DNA from: Candidatus Bathyarchaeota archaeon B24
GTDB taxonomy: Archaea; Thermoproteota; CALKCG01; B24
Reading direction: 5' to 3'
Length of the DNA: 35,779 nt
NCBI GenBank assembly: GCA_001593865.1
Contig: LUCB01000015.1
Coordinates: 29,064-64,842, forward strand
Positions 1 through 7,609 of this stretch are shown here, in pieces. The position numbers were made by a program, and so were the translations under genes. The notes below the pieces were generated by a model. The model ran no database searches, had not been told where the DNA came from, and was given only the letters and a program-made list of their open reading frames with translations. Each line of letters begins with the position of its first letter. Position 1 is the stretch's first letter.

Positions 1-28
1 AAGGAAAAAATTAAGGAGGAGTTAAATT

Positions 29-880
29 CTATTTTAGTAATCTTCTTATTATCAAGAGAATAGTTGCAGTTATCAATGCCCCTAAGATGATATATTGAAC
101 ATTCCTTTGGATTAACGTCGTAATTGTAGACAATTCATTTACTGGAATGACCTCTCCTCCGACTGGCGGTGGTTGCGGACAAAGCCAATTGATGATATTG
201 ATGAATAAGTCTTTTCCAGTTTGGGTCATCATTGTTGGCCCCTCGGCGAATCCCCAAATCAGGTATCGGCCTTTCTCTTGGACCAATATATAATGTTCTA
301 TATCATCAGATTCCCGACCTAGTAAGACGACGTCTGGCGGTGGGGAGGGTATATGAATACCTACATGTCTCGTGGACGTGTAGATATCGAGTATCTTGTC
401 GGGAGGAATATCGATTTTATTCGGCCAGTTAAAAATTCGATGCGACGGATCAACCACGTATATCTGAGTCTTTGAACCATGCCATCCATGAGGGTATCCA
501 ATGGTTAACCCCAGTTTACCGAAGAAAGCATACCCTCCTTCACCGAGCCCGATTATAGGCTTTTCGCTATCGTTAATTGCAGAAACCGTATCCGGGTCCC
601 CCCAGTCATCTAAATAACCTGTATCGTCTCCTATAAGGATTAGACAATACTGGCTATAATCCCACGTAGCAGCCTGATCCATAGATATAAGGTCCACAGT
701 ATAACCGTTAGCCTCTAGAAACGTCTTGAAGTCGTTCGCCAGTGAAACGTCATTTGAGTAAATGTACGCCATCTTAATTGACGCTCCTTGAATTCCGGGG
801 GCTTGAACCATGCACATCGTAAGAAAAATTGCTATTACACTTATCGTAGCGATGAACTTCTTTACCATCATTCCGACCAT
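29..880 (-). CDS. Secreted, membrane-anchored GATase1/ThuA-like domain protein
   Basis: The 283-residue product begins with a hydrophobic signal segment (about residues 8-32) and ends with a transmembrane helix (about 261-279) followed by RRLLK, so the middle domain should face outside the cell. The middle has a class I glutamine-amidotransferase/ThuA-like look: alternating strands and helices, an IIGLGEGGYAFF stretch like a nucleophile-elbow loop but lacking the usual Cys, and a final FAEGP turn. A catalytic role is therefore doubtful; sugar or ligand binding is possible. A PPP-rich linker (about 236-240) precedes the stalk. A TATA-like box (AATTTATA, about 896-905) lies some 20-25 bases before the ATG with no Shine-Dalgarno site, so the transcript is probably leaderless. 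Met4 and Met5 are alternative starts. The gene is visibly more AT-rich than the rest of the window. Fold assignment is inference from pattern only. Confidence 0.6.
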   Translation of the reverse strand: MVGMMVKKFIATISVIAIFLTMCMVQAPGIQGASIKMAYIYSNDVSLANDFKTFLEANGYTVDLISMDQAATWDYSQYCLILIGDDTGYLDDWGDPDTVSAINDSEKPIIGLGEGGYAFFGKLGLTIGYPHGWHGSKTQIYVVDPSHRIFNWPNKIDIPPDKILDIYTSTRHVGIHIPSPPPDVVLLGRESDDIEHYILVQEKGRYLIWGFAEGPTMMTQTGKDLFINIINWLCPQPPPVGGEVIPVNELSTITTLIQRNVQYIILGALITATILLIIRRLLK

Positions 881-895
881 TCTTTACGAGAAAAT

Positions 896-962
896 GGTAT
901 AAATTTTTTTCTAATCTATGAAGCGTATTCCCAGCTGACTTTTTAGGAGAAATTTTTAAAGA
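896..962. promoter_or_regulatory. Divergent promoter region, secreted protein / TlpA operon
   Basis: Two A/T-rich TATA-like boxes face opposite ways. On the minus strand AATTTATA (about 896-905) serves the secreted protein. On the plus strand AAATTTTTAAAGA (950-962) lies about 30 bases before the TTG start of the thioredoxin gene. The spacing fits archaeal TBP/TFB promoters with very short leaders. Confidence 0.5.
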
Positions 963-987
963 TAGGTTTAGATAGTGATTTTATACG

Positions 988-1503
988 TTGAAGTTGAAGG
1001 TTTGGATGGTTGTATTGGTTCTCTTAGCCGTCGCTACGGTAGCTGTTTCAGTCATTTTCCTGTGGAATAGGGGGGAGGAGTTTAAGGAGGCGCCTCTGTT
1101 CACGGTTACAGACTTAGATGGCGAGAACTTCAGCTTAGAAGACCATAGAGGTGAGATTGTCGTGATAGATTTTATGGCTACTTGGTGTACCTATTGCAAA
1201 CCCCAGATAGATGAGCTTAAACTCGTCTACGAGCATTTTAAAGACTCACCCGTAGTGATAATCTCCATAAGCGTAGACCCTAACGATGATCCCGATAAGC
1301 TTGCTGAGTACAGAGCCAGCTTAGGCGCCGGGTGGAAGTTTGCACAAGGCTCAGACGTAGGCCTAGCCTACGGGGTTAAAGTGATCCCGACGACCGTGGT
1401 AGTCGACGGTGAAGGTAAGATAAGGCTCTGGCACGAAGGCGTGATCTCATCCTCAGACTTGATAGATAAAATCTCCGAGCTATTAAAAGAGCTGAAAGAT
1501 TAA
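988..1503 (+). CDS. TlpA/ResA-like membrane-anchored thioredoxin
   Basis: A thiol-disulfide oxidoreductase of 171 residues. Residues 5-26 form a signal anchor, so the thioredoxin domain is outside the membrane. The active site is WCTYC with C67 and C70, and the cis-proline sits in VIPTT (P134). The AlkC/TSA-type insertion (VSVDPND region) after the active site is typical of TlpA/ResA proteins. The start is TTG at 988; no Shine-Dalgarno is seen, but a TATA box lies at 950-962. The next gene encodes a CcdA-like protein, which in this family passes electrons from cytoplasmic thioredoxin across the membrane to such a protein. Function by family is secure at the level of thiol redox; the substrates (disulfide isomerisation, cytochrome maturation, oxidative defence) are unknown. 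Confidence 0.85.
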   Translation: MKLKVWMVVLVLLAVATVAVSVIFLWNRGEEFKEAPLFTVTDLDGENFSLEDHRGEIVVIDFMATWCTYCKPQIDELKLVYEHFKDSPVVIISISVDPNDDPDKLAEYRASLGAGWKFAQGSDVGLAYGVKVIPTTVVVDGEGKIRLWHEGVISSSDLIDKISELLKELKD

Positions 1504-1571
1504 GTTCTACCGGCAGAAGGACGAACTTAAAATATCGGGACACGTCTTCAAGAAAATAGGTCGATAAGACT

Positions 1572-1577
1572 GGAGGT
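1572..1577 (+). promoter_or_regulatory. Shine-Dalgarno site of ccdA-like gene
   Basis: GGAGGT sits 6 bases before the TTG at 1584 and is what selects this non-ATG start. Confidence 0.7.
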
Positions 1578-1583
1578 CGGGGA

Positions 1584-2249
1584 TTGGATCCAGCTCTTTT
1601 AACACTTTCACTTCTAGGTGGGTTTGCATCTTTTCTATCACCATGCTCTTTCCCCCTACTCCCGGCATACATAGCCTACTGGGTCGGAAGCGTCAAGGAG
1701 ACGCACGCTAAAAACGCCTTAAAAGCCGGTCTGATAAGCGGTTTAACCATAATCCTAGGTATCGAGACCACCCTAGTAGCGGTCATACTGCTTCCGTCTC
1801 AGCTTATTCAAACACTCATACCGGCGATCCCCATAGTAACCGGAGGCGTAGGCCTACTCCTCATAGCCCTAGGTCTTCTGACGTTGATGGGCGGCGTATC
1901 CACCCTACCGATCCGCCTAGGCGCCGCGAAATTCAGGGGGATCAGAAACCCCTATGTTCAAAAATACCTCTACGGAGTCGTCTATGCCTTCAACTCGCTG
2001 GCCTGCGTATTCCCGATCCTACTGATGATACTCGCCTCCCCCCTAGCAGGCGGAGAGCCCCTGATACTCTTCCTACTCTTCTCAGCCGGCATAGCTATAC
2101 CGATGCTTATGCTCACGGTCTCGCTGGCTCTACTAGGAGACACGTTAGCGAGAAAGTTCAGAAAAGCCCTACCATACATCAAGTGGGTAGAAGGAACCGT
2201 AGCCCTAGCGGCGGGGCTGTATCTGCTATACGTGAGCCTAACTCATTGA
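1584..2249 (+). CDS. ccdA: CcdA/DsbD-family transmembrane electron transporter
   Basis: A 221-residue polytopic membrane protein with about six helices. It has the two cysteines expected of CcdA: C21 in SPCSFPLLPAY and C141 in SLACVFPILL, about 120 residues apart in the two pseudo-symmetric halves. Known CcdA proteins carry reducing equivalents from cytoplasmic thioredoxin to extracytoplasmic thiol proteins; the partner here is very likely the TlpA-like protein encoded immediately upstream. Start TTG at 1584 is chosen for its Shine-Dalgarno site and because it places the first cysteine helix at the N-terminus, as in homologues. Length matches the short archaeal/bacterial CcdA form rather than full DsbD. 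Confidence 0.88.
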   Translation: MDPALLTLSLLGGFASFLSPCSFPLLPAYIAYWVGSVKETHAKNALKAGLISGLTIILGIETTLVAVILLPSQLIQTLIPAIPIVTGGVGLLLIALGLLTLMGGVSTLPIRLGAAKFRGIRNPYVQKYLYGVVYAFNSLACVFPILLMILASPLAGGEPLILFLLFSAGIAIPMLMLTVSLALLGDTLARKFRKALPYIKWVEGTVALAAGLYLLYVSLTH

Positions 2250-2261
2250 GGGGGCGCGGGG

Positions 2262-2594
2262 TTGAACGCTGGATGGCTTACGCTGGCTCTAGTATGGCTC
2301 TCGCTCATACTACTCGCCTCGGTCGTCCCTGTCTCAGCAAGGATCTCAGGCGAGACGTTAGACGTGGGACATGTATTCTCATACGCCGTGCTGACGTTCC
2401 TATGGGTTAAAGCCATAGGGTTCAACCACAGGTCTCTAGCCGTTTCGATAGCACTTACCCCCTTGACAGAGACCATACAGCTCTTCACCCCTTGGAGACA
2501 TCCAAGCCTATTTGATGTGGGAAACAACCTCCTAGGTGTATCAATATCCCTAGCCCTGCTCTTCGCGTTTAGACACATGAAGAAAACCAGTTAG
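2262..2594 (+). CDS. VanZ-like family membrane protein
   Basis: A 110-residue protein with four predicted helices. It shows the VanZ-family polar residues in order: D34-x2-H37-x3-Y41 at the end of the first loop, E70-x2-Q73, R79, D85, N88 and G92. The family is best known from an accessory gene for teicoplanin resistance, but most members are of unknown function. There is no peptidoglycan context here, so an antibiotic role should not be inferred. It starts with TTG at 2262, twelve bases after the ccdA-like stop and preceded by a G-rich GAGGGGG stretch, so it is probably the third gene of the redox operon. Confidence 0.72.
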   Translation: MNAGWLTLALVWLSLILLASVVPVSARISGETLDVGHVFSYAVLTFLWVKAIGFNHRSLAVSIALTPLTETIQLFTPWRHPSLFDVGNNLLGVSISLALLFAFRHMKKTS

Positions 2595-2637
2595 ACATTT
2601 AAACGCTCACGTCCCATCTCCTTTTCTGGAGATTATT

Positions 2638-3618
2638 ATGTGCGCCCGAGCACGCGTCGCTACGGTATGTCAGGCAGGGCGGTTCTATAGCTCGGTCGAG
2701 GAAAACCGTAGATACGTCATGAAGCTTTTAGACCTAGCGCTTCGTCAAAAACCAGACATCGTATGTCTACCCGAGGCGTTTACAACGGTCTCGGTTCCGA
2801 AGCCCCTATCCGAAATCGCTGAGCCTGTGCCAGGACCCACGACCGAGATGTTTGCCAAGAAGGCCAAAGAGCATGGATGCTACATAATATGCCCGATCAA
2901 AACTAAACGTGATTCGAAGCTGTGGAACTCCGCCGTGATCATAGATAGGTCTGGGGAGATCCTCGGGATCTACGATAAGGTTCATCCGGTCACAAGCTCG
3001 AGCGACTACACGGTCTTCGAAAACGGGGTAACCCCGAGCGGTGAAGCCCCGGTTTTCGACCTAGACTTCGGGCGGATAGGGATTCAAATATGCTTCGACA
3101 TATGTTTCCCAGAAACCTGGGCTGAGCTGGCTGAGAAGGGGGCTAAGCTCGTCTTCTGGCCCTCAGCATATAACGGAGGATTCCCGCTTCAGGTGTACGC
3201 CTTCCTACACCACTACTACGTGGTCTCCTCAGTCCGCTCGGATAAATCTAGGATAATCGACCCATGCGGAAGGATCTTAGCCCAGACAGACTGGTGGGTG
3301 AACGTCATCTACCGCGACATAAACCTAGACTACGTGGTCGCACACTACGACTTCAACTACAGCATCCCCGACAAAATCCTGAAAGCCTATCCAGGACGGG
3401 TAAAGGTGAAATCCTACACAGACGACAGCCTATTCCTCGTAGAGCCGATAGACGACTCCATAACCACGAAGCAGCTTCAGGAAGAATTCGGCTTCGAATC
3501 CGCGGCTCAATACTTCCAACGACACCGAGAAGCATACAAGCGGATCCTCGAGGGGAAACCCCCACTTCCTCAAAAGGCGGCTCATGGAGACAGACCACAG
3601 TACGCAAAAACAGACTAA
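2638..3618 (+). CDS. Nitrilase-superfamily carbon-nitrogen hydrolase
   Basis: The 326-residue product has the Glu-Lys-Cys triad of the superfamily: E46 in LPEAF, K114 in YDKVHP and C152 in QICFD, with the FPE motif straight after the cysteine. These enzymes hydrolyse amide or nitrile carbon-nitrogen bonds or run the reverse amidation. Unusual points are the longer C-terminal part after about residue 240 (residues FNYSIPDK to the end, charged and low in hydrophobics) and a second cysteine at 156. The exact branch (omega-amidase, N-carbamoyl amidase, beta-ureidopropionase-like and so on) cannot be decided by eye. The ATG at 2638 has GGAG at 2628-2631 and a CATTTAAAC TATA-like box at 2596-2604. 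It appears to be a separate unit from the redox operon. Confidence 0.85.
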   Translation: MCARARVATVCQAGRFYSSVEENRRYVMKLLDLALRQKPDIVCLPEAFTTVSVPKPLSEIAEPVPGPTTEMFAKKAKEHGCYIICPIKTKRDSKLWNSAVIIDRSGEILGIYDKVHPVTSSSDYTVFENGVTPSGEAPVFDLDFGRIGIQICFDICFPETWAELAEKGAKLVFWPSAYNGGFPLQVYAFLHHYYVVSSVRSDKSRIIDPCGRILAQTDWWVNVIYRDINLDYVVAHYDFNYSIPDKILKAYPGRVKVKSYTDDSLFLVEPIDDSITTKQLQEEFGFESAAQYFQRHREAYKRILEGKPPLPQKAAHGDRPQYAKTD

Positions 3619-3784
3619 ACCTTTGAACAGCTCTATAGAAGCTGGTGACAGACCTCCCCATTTTTACCACGACGTGTGGCTTAAAACCATGCTGCAACCC
3701 CCTGGTCATGGATAAGTTTATGGACACAAAGGTCCCGTTATGCTTTAAACGTCATAAGGGTGAAAACCCCTATATATGTCCGTC

Positions 3785-3824
3785 CTTCATGGAATCAAAG
3801 GGGTTTGAGATATTGTCCATGAAG
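3785..3824. repeat. 9-bp inverted repeat spanning recombinase start codon
   Basis: CTTCATGGA (3785-3793) and TCCATGAAG (3816-3824) are perfect inverted copies separated by 22 bases. The right arm contains the likely ATG of the recombinase gene (3819), and a TATATATG element lies just upstream (about 3771-3779). The layout suggests a protein-binding site, for autorepression or as a recombination site. Confidence 0.6.
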
Positions 3825-4466
3825 CTTAAGCCCGCTGTAGCCTATCTCAGGGTCAGCACCGGCGAGCAGACTGTCGAGAATCAGAGGATCGCTATAGAGG
3901 AGTGGGCGCATAGAAACGGCTACTTAGTCCTCAGATACTACGAGGACGAAGCTATAAGCGGCAGAGTCCCGGCTTTGAAAAGACCTGGGTTCAGAAAGCT
4001 CATAGAGGACGCTGCAAGCCTCAAACCTAAGCCTGTGGCAACCATAGTATATGAACTGTCACGCCTAGGTAGAAACTTCTACGAAACGCTCGAAGCCGTC
4101 AGGGTGCTTGAAACACTTGAAACACCTGTGATAAGCATAAGCCCAAAAGAGAGCTTCCTTCAAAGCCTAGACCCCTCCATCCGTAAACTCATCTTAGCCA
4201 TCTTCAGCTGGGCAGCCGAGAGGGAGCGTGAACTCTTAAGCCAGAGAACCAAGGAGGGAATGCGTAGGGTAAAGCTCGAGGGTAGAAGAGTCGGAAGACC
4301 TAGGAAACCCGTAGATAAGAAGACCGTTCTGAGATACCTAAAAAAGGGTTTAACGATGTCAGCCATAGCTAAGATAATGGGTGTAAGCCCCAAGACCATA
4401 AAGAGACGGCTTAAGGAGTGGGATATAAACCCCTGGGAATATAGGTGGAAGCTCTCTAAAACCTGA
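3819..4466 (+). CDS. Serine recombinase (resolvase/invertase family) with C-terminal HTH
   Basis: From the ATG at 3819 this is a 215-residue small serine recombinase. The N-terminus KPAVAYLRVSTGEQ carries the catalytic serine (S13 in YxRxS) and is followed by the resolvase core, including the ELSRLGRN stretch with conserved arginine. A basic hinge (GRRVGRPRKPV) leads to a C-terminal helix-turn-helix (about 170-200, KKGLTMSAIAKIMGVSPKTIKRRL). This HTH-at-the-end order is that of resolvases and invertases, not IS607 TnpA, where the HTH comes first; no tnpB lies nearby. The frame stays open upstream to a GTG at 3645 and includes a Cys-rich 58-residue stretch (five Cys), so a longer form from GTG 3645, ATG 3708 or ATG 3789 is possible. 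Catalytic residues look intact. Confidence 0.85.
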   Translation: MKLKPAVAYLRVSTGEQTVENQRIAIEEWAHRNGYLVLRYYEDEAISGRVPALKRPGFRKLIEDAASLKPKPVATIVYELSRLGRNFYETLEAVRVLETLETPVISISPKESFLQSLDPSIRKLILAIFSWAAERERELLSQRTKEGMRRVKLEGRRVGRPRKPVDKKTVLRYLKKGLTMSAIAKIMGVSPKTIKRRLKEWDINPWEYRWKLSKT

Positions 4467-4472
4467 GTGCTC

Positions 4473-5384
4473 CTACTCCAGGTTCAGCCTAGCCAATACG
4501 TCCTCAGGGATCCTCCAGTTCAACTGCCTATCATATCCCCGGTGAGGTTTAAACTTCCTACGAAGCCTACTAGGGTCTTCACCGACAACCTCTATACGGC
4601 TTAAGTCCGCGACCCCCAACCCAAACCTGTGGCAGTAGTATAAGTACCCTATATCCATCGGGTCAAACCCCATCATATACGCAGCCACAGCATCCACGGC
4701 TACGGGGTCTAAACCGGCTAAGGCAACCCCCATATCGACCGCTTCTCCACCTACGGGTCCGTTTCCTTCCATGGCTTTAAACCCATCCACGACGGCTAGG
4801 TGAACGGGTATGAACTTAGCTATCCTATAGATGTTTAAATTAATAGCCTGATACCCCTGATGGATCCTACCCTTATAATGTCCGACTATACTCCCCACAG
4901 CCATATTCTTGATCGACAGAGTCGCGATCACCGAGTCATGGGTCTTCATAACGGCCGCCGAGATCCTGTAATCACACTCGTAAACAGTCCTAGAGATCCT
5001 GATGTTGAACTTTCTAAACTTCCTGTCGAACACCTCAAGCTCGACATAGTCGTCCGCGTTAAGGTCTAAAAGCTCCACCCCATACTCGTCTCTAAGCTTA
5101 AGATAACCAAAATTCCGATAACCCGTGAAAGTATCGCAAGCCGAGCCCTCGCCCACGACCACCTTCCCCGATGAAAGAGGCATTACTACGTCTAAGATCG
5201 CCCTCACAGCGTCCACATGCGTCGCAGCAAGCTGCACCCGATCAGACACGAAGTTAGGTTTCACCAGAATCCTACGCTTCCCCCTCAAGCTTTCGGCTAT
5301 ATCATCACGTATAAGCTCTAAAGCACCCCTAACAGCCTTATACCTAGTAATCCCTCTAACTACAGCAACCCTAGAAGAGACCAT
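4473..5384 (-). CDS. DUF362 domain protein
   Basis: Starting at the ATG at 5384 the protein has 303 residues and spans one DUF362 domain: the KPNFV segment near residue 42, the MKTHDSVIATLSIKN segment in the middle and the DGFKAMEGNGP segment. DUF362 proteins are often fused to 4Fe-4S domains, but no CxxCxxC cluster is present here. The biochemical function of the family is not established. A TTG at 5411 would add nine residues, but the ATG is preferred because a GTTTAAC box (about 5417-5423) lies about 35 bases upstream. Its 3' end lies six bases from the recombinase stop, so the two genes converge. Confidence 0.75.
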   Translation of the reverse strand: MVSSRVAVVRGITRYKAVRGALELIRDDIAESLRGKRRILVKPNFVSDRVQLAATHVDAVRAILDVVMPLSSGKVVVGEGSACDTFTGYRNFGYLKLRDEYGVELLDLNADDYVELEVFDRKFRKFNIRISRTVYECDYRISAAVMKTHDSVIATLSIKNMAVGSIVGHYKGRIHQGYQAINLNIYRIAKFIPVHLAVVDGFKAMEGNGPVGGEAVDMGVALAGLDPVAVDAVAAYMMGFDPMDIGYLYYCHRFGLGVADLSRIEVVGEDPSRLRRKFKPHRGYDRQLNWRIPEDVLARLNLE

Positions 5385-5649
5385 AACCCGATCATTTAAC
5401 ACAACCAACAACCCTGTTAAACTTTCCCCTCCAACTAGTTTAAAGCTCCCTCATAAGCCCAATCACAGATCTAACACCCTATCCGCCAGCAAAAATCCAC
5501 TAAAACCCCCCGCAGATCGATTAAAATAGAGATTTCACATAGCCCCCTAGGGTTTTTCGGAGAGGTTCGTCAGAGAAGGGGAGGTGGAGAGGAGACAGGA
5601 GTTTAAAGTTTAATAACCATGCAGGAATGGATGTGTAATCAAGCAGCTT
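5385..5649. promoter_or_regulatory. Divergent promoter region, DUF362 / DedA
   Basis: This 265-base gap is the longest gene-free stretch in the window. It holds a minus-strand TATA-like box (GTTTAAC, about 5417-5423) for the DUF362 gene and a plus-strand box (GTTTAAAGTTTAATA, 5601-5615) about 40 bases before the DedA ATG. A purine-rich run (GGAGGTGGAGAGGAGACAGG-like, about 5578-5600) precedes the plus-strand box. I see no RNA gene or coding frame of convincing composition. Confidence 0.45.
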
Positions 5650-6381
5650 ATGACATCCAAAACAGAGAGACAAACATCACGGCAAGCCGACTATAGGCGA
5701 ATATACCTCGGGCTCAGCCTAGTAGCTTTCACGTCCACGACCTTAGCCTGTCTGGCTCTAGAAGACTTCCCCTCGACCGGTTTAACCGTATGGCTGTCCA
5801 AAACCCTAGTAGACATTATAAACTGGGGCGGATACCCCATGCTCACGTTACTGATGGCTCTGGAAAGCGCATGCCTCCCGGTCCCTAGCGAAGTAGTCAT
5901 GCCGTTCTCAGGCTACCTCGTCTCGATGGGTAGATTCGACCTCCTAACAGTCGTAACCTGCGGGGTATTAGGCAACCTCCTAGGCTCGCTGTGCGCCTAC
6001 GTGGTAGGGCTTAAGCTAGGTAGAGCCTTCATAGATAGGTATGGACGCTACATTCTCATAGATAAAACGGCTTTAGAGAAAGCCGAGAAATGGTTCAAAA
6101 AATACGGGGCGGTCGCGGTGTTAGCAAGCAGGGTCATGCCAGCCGTCAGAACCGTGATATCGCTACCTGCCGGGATAGGTAGGATGAACCTACGCTCCTT
6201 CATAATCCTAACGACCATAGGCTCGATCCCATGGAACTACATGCTAACCTACCTCGGTCTCGAACTCGGGAAAAACTGGAGCCTCGTCGAGGAATTCATG
6301 AGCAAACTAGACATAGCCTTCATCCTAGCGATCATGCTAACCCTCGTCTACATCCTACTCTTCCATACGAAGACAGAATAG
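5650..6381 (+). CDS. DedA-family (SNARE-associated/VTT) membrane protein
   Basis: The 243-residue protein has a short cytoplasmic N-terminus, a first hydrophobic stretch (about 18-38) and the DedA/VTT core with reentrant helices. Signature residues are visible: E72 followed by LPVPSE (76-81), then the R161-x2-P164-x2-R167 segment with SLPAG (171-175) and M179. DedA proteins act as lipid scramblases or flippases in bacteria and eukaryotes; some bacterial ones recycle polyprenyl-phosphate carriers. The archaeal substrate is unknown, and phospholipid or dolichyl phosphate is only a suggestion. The gene stands alone with its own TATA-like box at 5601-5615. Confidence 0.85.
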   Translation: MTSKTERQTSRQADYRRIYLGLSLVAFTSTTLACLALEDFPSTGLTVWLSKTLVDIINWGGYPMLTLLMALESACLPVPSEVVMPFSGYLVSMGRFDLLTVVTCGVLGNLLGSLCAYVVGLKLGRAFIDRYGRYILIDKTALEKAEKWFKKYGAVAVLASRVMPAVRTVISLPAGIGRMNLRSFIILTTIGSIPWNYMLTYLGLELGKNWSLVEEFMSKLDIAFILAIMLTLVYILLFHTKTE

Positions 6382-6416
6382 AGAACCTTCCATAACCTTA
6401 ACTCAGCCAATTTGAT

Positions 6417-7550
6417 TCAGGGACTAGGAAGCCTAGCCGCATAGCTCCTAAGCCGCTTGAACGCTTCAAGCCTATCCCTGTCGCCGACCTTAGCCCTAGA
6501 TATGGCATCCTCCAAGAAGTTTATGGCTTCATCATACTCCCTACGTCTAACCGGGAACGGGATACCATCCTTACCACCGAACGCAAACGTATACTTCACA
6601 GGATCCCTCCAGCTAGGCTCGACACCGTAGACAAGCTCAGACACTAGGGCAAGCGCCTTAACGGTCGAAGGACCCACACCCTTAACGGCTAGAAGCTGCT
6701 CATAATCCACCGGAGCAGCCTCATACGCCCTCTTAAGAGCCTCCCAGTTAACCCTTCTAGGGTCTACCCTATACCCCTTCACGATGGGAGTTTCCCCCAC
6801 ATCCGTCATCCACCTAGCTAAGCTCTCCTGCCCCTCGACCCGGAGCGACGATAAAGTCCTACGCAGCCTACTCACCCCATCCCTCACAAGGTCTACGGAA
6901 AGCTTCCTAAACTCCTCAGCCTCTCTGGCCACCGTGTTCAAAACCATCCTATGCCTCGCGGCGCCGATGATACCGCTGTGAGGCTCGACGACGAAGCTCT
7001 TAAACCCTCCTGAAAGCCAGTGAAACCTCCTAGCCATCTTGACGCTAGGATTCATACCCTGCTGAACCACAGCCCAAGACCCATCTTCGGCTATAAACAT
7101 CGTGTGGTGGTAAAGCCTATAACCGGCTTGAACAGCCGTGTTATCAACCTTAGCCACCATCCTACTGGCATACCTAAGCCTCTCGACATCCTCGTCTGAA
7201 AAATCGAACACCTCACGAAGCCTACCGATCTCCTCCAAGCTAAGCCTCGAAAGCCTACCCTTACCACCGACGGCTTTAACACCGAAGTCTCCGCTGTTGA
7301 GAATGGTCTTCAAAACCCCGCATAAAACGGTCGTAGTACCGCTACTATCCCAATCGTACGCTAACGCGCATGAGAGGGCTTGAAACCAAACCGGGTGAGA
7401 AAGCCTCCTGAGAAACTCGCTTACACCATACTCGTCCACGACTATCCTAACCACAGCATTTCCAAGCCGGATCATACGCTTGGTTAACCAAGGAGGAGCC
7501 CTACCCCCATGAAGTATAAGCTCAGCGACACCAGTCCTCTGCAAACCCAC
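6417..7550 (-). CDS. DUF763 domain protein with helix-hairpin-helix motif
   Basis: A soluble 377-residue protein beginning GLQRTGVAELILHGGRAPPW, which matches the conserved DUF763 start in the GTG-initiated frame at 7550. Conserved patches are DNTAVQAGYRLYHH (136-149) and EDGSWAVVQQGMN (155-167). The C-terminal third carries a helix-hairpin-helix (about 285-306, LLAVKGVGPSTVKALAL), a sequence-independent nucleic-acid-binding motif. The family is found in archaea and some thermophilic bacteria and has no established function; a DNA-related role is inferred from the HhH only. It lies 59 bases downstream of the DUF72 gene on the same strand. A poly-T stretch and a TATA-like box between them suggest separate transcripts. 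Confidence 0.8.
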   Translation of the reverse strand: MGLQRTGVAELILHGGRAPPWLTKRMIRLGNAVVRIVVDEYGVSEFLRRLSHPVWFQALSCALAYDWDSSGTTTVLCGVLKTILNSGDFGVKAVGGKGRLSRLSLEEIGRLREVFDFSDEDVERLRYASRMVAKVDNTAVQAGYRLYHHTMFIAEDGSWAVVQQGMNPSVKMARRFHWLSGGFKSFVVEPHSGIIGAARHRMVLNTVAREAEEFRKLSVDLVRDGVSRLRRTLSSLRVEGQESLARWMTDVGETPIVKGYRVDPRRVNWEALKRAYEAAPVDYEQLLAVKGVGPSTVKALALVSELVYGVEPSWRDPVKYTFAFGGKDGIPFPVRRREYDEAINFLEDAISRAKVGDRDRLEAFKRLRSYAARLPSP

Positions 7551-7575
7551 GACCTATAAAAAAGATAAACTCCAT

Positions 7576-7590
7576 GTAATAAAAATTCCC
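7576..7590 (-). terminator. Poly-T terminator after DUF72 gene
   Basis: Read on the minus strand, GGGGAATTTTTATTAC occurs 20-35 bases after the DUF72 stop. Archaeal termination commonly needs only such a T-run. It also sits close to the downstream DUF763 promoter. Confidence 0.4.
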
Positions 7591-7609
7591 CGGCATCACA
7601 CTAACTAGG

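Noticed and set aside
2262-2594. Glycopeptide-resistance function for the VanZ-like protein
   Set aside because: Archaea lack the peptidoglycan target and no other van genes are present; the family is broad.
3645-4466. The recombinase as part of an IS607-type insertion sequence
   Set aside because: The HTH is C-terminal rather than N-terminal, no TnpB gene is nearby, and no terminal repeats or target duplication are seen.
3645-4466. Boundaries of an integrated element around the recombinase
   Set aside because: Neighbouring genes (nitrilase, DUF362) look ordinary and no attachment-site duplication was found by eye.
5125-5529. A plus-strand coding region over the DUF362 start
   Set aside because: It is antisense to a well-supported gene, lacks a ribosome site and has low-complexity Ser/Thr/Leu composition.
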